Source: Lindgomyces ingoldianus (Eukaryota; Ascomycota; Dothideomycetes; Pleosporales; Lindgomycetaceae). Taken from it: 64,000 nucleotides of DNA. Location of the stretch: contig NW_022985183.1 in assembly GCF_010093535.1 (NCBI RefSeq), forward strand, positions 248,001-312,000, in the 5' to 3' direction. This document shows, in pieces, positions 61,684 through 64,000 of the stretch. The stretch's first letter is position 1; the number at the start of each line of letters is the position of its first letter. The position numbers and the translations under genes are program-made. The notes beneath the pieces are model-generated. The model was not told the DNA's origin. It was given only the letters and a program-made list of their open reading frames with translations, and searched no databases.

Positions 61684-63727
61684 GCTAGATAAGCTTTAGC
61701 CTTTAAGTTTTTTTATTATTTAATAAAACTTTTTTAAAAAGTTTTTAAAGCGCTTAATCTTATTCTAATTATCTTTAGTAATAAAATTTACTAGAGTATT
61801 AAAGCTAGCTTATTAAGTCTTTTTATTAGCATTAAAAGAGCCTTTTTATTACTATTAAAAGTAACTAATAGCCTCTCTAAGCTTATAACAGTGTAATAGC
61901 ATAAAGTAAACTAAGTGCTAGCGTACTTTACTATTATGCACTAGATTAAGCGTGCTAAACTACTAAATTAAGTCCTTTTTTATAATGTTAATTTAGAGAG
62001 TCTTAAAAAGCCTTATACACTTATGTAATGCTAGCACGCTATTTATAAAGTTATAGAGTTGTCTAACAACTCTACACTTTTTATATAGCTTAAATTAATT
62101 ATGTAAAGTAGCTCTAGTAAGCTCTTACTTAAATTTTATAATACTTTTACTATATATAATAGCTTTAACAACTACCTAGATTATATAGGCAGTGCAGCAG
62201 ATTTAGTGCTGTCTATTAAGCTTATATAGTAAGTTAAGCTTCTTATTAAGGCTTTAAATAAGCTTATTATTATTATTTAACATGTTATCTCTAATAAAGC
62301 AGCTAAATTTTAACATAATATTATACTTATTAATAATAGCAGCTATTTTAGAGGCTTACATACTACTAGTATAGTTACTATATAGGTTTTTAAAGCTAAT
62401 TAAGAGGTCTTACTAAGCGTGTAAAGCATTTAGCTATTATTAGTTACAGAGTTCTTATAATAGTAGCCTATATGCGCATACTAACAAAGTAAGCTACTAC
62501 TGTAAGGAAGAAAAGGTAGTTTTTAGAACACTATATATCTACACTTAGTATAATTTTTAATAGTGCAGTAATTAGTATTATTTAAATCTCCTTCTTTTAC
62601 TACATAAGTGCAGCGTAGATATCCTTAGAGAGTGTAGTAGTAAAATATAGTAAAGTAGTAAAAAAATTTATATAATTTTAGCTAATAAAACTATAAGTTT
62701 TTAATAAAATAGCCTTTTTAAATAACTAATCCTACACTATAACCTAGTTAACTAGGGCACTGCGTAGAGAACCCTCCTGCTATAGTGTATAAGATAACCC
62801 CCGCGACAAGCCTGCTGCTCCTCTAGCTGCCTTCTATAGGTGCTGCAGTAGCTGTACGCTATTAAGTAAGAGCTCTTTATTAACATTAACTTTATGCTTC
62901 TTTAGTAGGTGCTAAATAATATAGTTATAGCTATCTACTACTTTTATAGCGCTTTAAAAGCCTTGCTTATAACACTAATAGTAAAGCTAGAGGTAAATTA
63001 CCTTACTTTACTTCTCTAAGAGTGTTATATCTGCGCTATAAGCTTACACTTTTAATAGTGTATAATTACTTTATAAAGTAGTCTTGTTTTTTACTTAGTA
63101 ACTTTATTATACTAAAGGCAACGCCTATTTTAAGTCTAATAGCTATATATTATTCTAATTAATTATAAACTTAACGCTAGTGTTATAATTACAGTTCTCT
63201 AGGAACTGCTGTAATTAATCTTTAGCTATAAATAGTGTACTATTACAGAATAAGGCAGAAGACATAGTGTAGAGGGCTTTTAACTTCTGCAGCCTATAAG
63301 ACTGCGTAAAATAGATAATAGAGAGATCTAATTAACTAAATAAGGCCTATAAGGCAGTAAAACACATAGATAGATAACTCTGTAATAGAAAATAGTCTAT
63401 AATAGGCATTTTTAAGACAACAGACTGCAGATAGATAGATTAAACCCCTTAGAAAGAGATTTAAGCGCCCTTATAAAACTTTTAGCTAATTAGAGCTCTA
63501 GAAGCTCTCCCTGCAGACCTCCTGCTTACTAGAGTCCTCCTACTCCTCTAGAATTGCTATAAAAACTTCCTAAAAGGGTAATACAATCCGTACTACGTAC
63601 TGTACCTAGGGCATCATTAACTGTACAGTGCGGCTCACAAACTCAGTACGTTCGTACTGAACACGTGACCATTACGGTTCACTTTGTACGGACCGTAGTA
63701 CGGCCCGTTGGAAGCCCTGGTTGAATT

Positions 63728-64000
63728 CCAGAGTAGTGGTCATGGATGGGAGGCCAGGTTTCGGGACTAATTTTTCTCGCGAAGGCAGACGGGGGGTAAG
63801 AGAGCAAATTACCGCACGGTTTGAGCTGAGAGATGATAGAGGGCATATGAAGAGGTGAGAGTCGTCAATCAGGTGGTGAGAACCAAACAAGTAGATTGAG
63901 TTAAGGTGTAAGGTATGGTCTCAGGAGCTTAGGGGGCTCTGAGCTGTAGTTTCATCTGCTCCAATTGCCACGTGCGACAAAAAAAATCACCTTGGCGAGA
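63728..64000. other. Unique flank right of the hAT element
   Basis: Clean sequence whose minus strand is CT-rich and promoter/leader-like. On that strand an ATG near 63743 lies about 20 bases from the transposon insertion, but joining across the empty site gives a stop after twelve codons, so no gene is claimed. Confidence 0.4.

Larger units (their letters stand above)
52892..63719. mobile_element. hAT transposon (~3.07 kb) split by a nested Gypsy element
   Basis: Exact 8 bp duplication GTTGAATT (52884-52891 and 63720-63727) with TIRs CAGGGCTTCCAACG at both ends (14 identical bases, then similar GTACTACGG-like sequence). The palindrome GTACGTTCGTAC occurs once near each end (52961-52972, 63646-63657), 62-69 bases in. 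Total span 10,828 bp; subtracting the inserted Gypsy and one 5 bp duplication leaves about 3072 bp, a normal size for an autonomous hAT. The transposase should lie in 53050-53932 plus 61689-63600, but these parts are AT-rich, full of stops and not readable. Confidence 0.92.

Noticed and set aside
63660..63743. Gene start disrupted by the hAT insertion near 63743 (minus strand)
   Set aside because: Joining the flanks across the empty site gives a stop after twelve codons.

Overview
The window reads as filamentous ascomycete DNA, most likely Dothideomycetes/Pleosporales. Evidence for this: genes with short introns (about 46-75 bp, GT..AG, several with CTAAC-like branch sites), a highly reducing polyketide synthase (HR-PKS) gene cluster, an SLX4 gene of the fungal type, and repeats converted to AT-rich, stop-riddled sequence in the manner of repeat-induced point mutation (RIP).

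Layout. (1) 1-18.8 kb is a biosynthetic cluster of seven genes in balanced-GC sequence: an HR-PKS on the minus strand (KS-AT-DH-MT-ER visible; the 3' end with the expected KR-ACP lies off the window), a YWTD beta-propeller protein, a rhodopsin-like 7-TM protein (minus), an FSH1-type serine hydrolase (plus), a 14-TM MFS transporter (minus), a cytochrome P450 (plus) and a double-hotdog thioesterase-like protein (plus). The PKS would make and reduce the chain, the FSH hydrolase or the thioesterase could release it, the P450 would oxidise it, and the MFS protein would export it. No pathway transcription factor is seen. (2) 20.2-22.8 kb holds the wreck of an ABCC-type ABC transporter gene, cut by a 972 bp hAT-type element with a perfect 8 bp target duplication, followed by AT-rich sequence. 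(3) 22.83-30.45 kb is a complete but RIP-destroyed Ty3/Gypsy retrotransposon with 597 bp LTRs and a 5 bp duplication GATAC. (4) 30.5-33.8 kb is a repeat-rich strip with two LTR-like fragments, an exact 10 bp tandem array and a 661 bp hAT-type miniature element with an 8 bp duplication. (5) 34.4-37.3 kb is SLX4 (minus), the only clear housekeeping gene. (6) 37.3-52.9 kb has no protein-coding gene I can defend. It includes a roughly 3 kb pyrimidine-rich stretch (45.3-48.4 kb), a hairpin, and a well formed TATA promoter plus intron on the minus strand at 52.0 kb. (7) 52.89-63.72 kb is a nested structure: a roughly 3.07 kb hAT element (8 bp duplication GTTGAATT) split by a 7.75 kb Gypsy element (609/611 bp LTRs, 5 bp duplication GCTAG), both RIP-mutated. 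(8) The last 0.3 kb is unique flank.

The two most informative results are the transposon record and the cluster. Three hAT-type and two Gypsy-type insertions are all bounded by exact target-site duplications. RIP intensity tapers toward the outer edges of every repeat, so the outward-facing halves of the LTRs are nearly clean while the inward-facing copies are mutated. The cluster combines an HR-PKS with two different candidate release enzymes, a membrane receptor-like protein and a beta-propeller, next to a dead transporter gene. Intron boundaries were placed by eye from splice consensus and reading-frame continuity.
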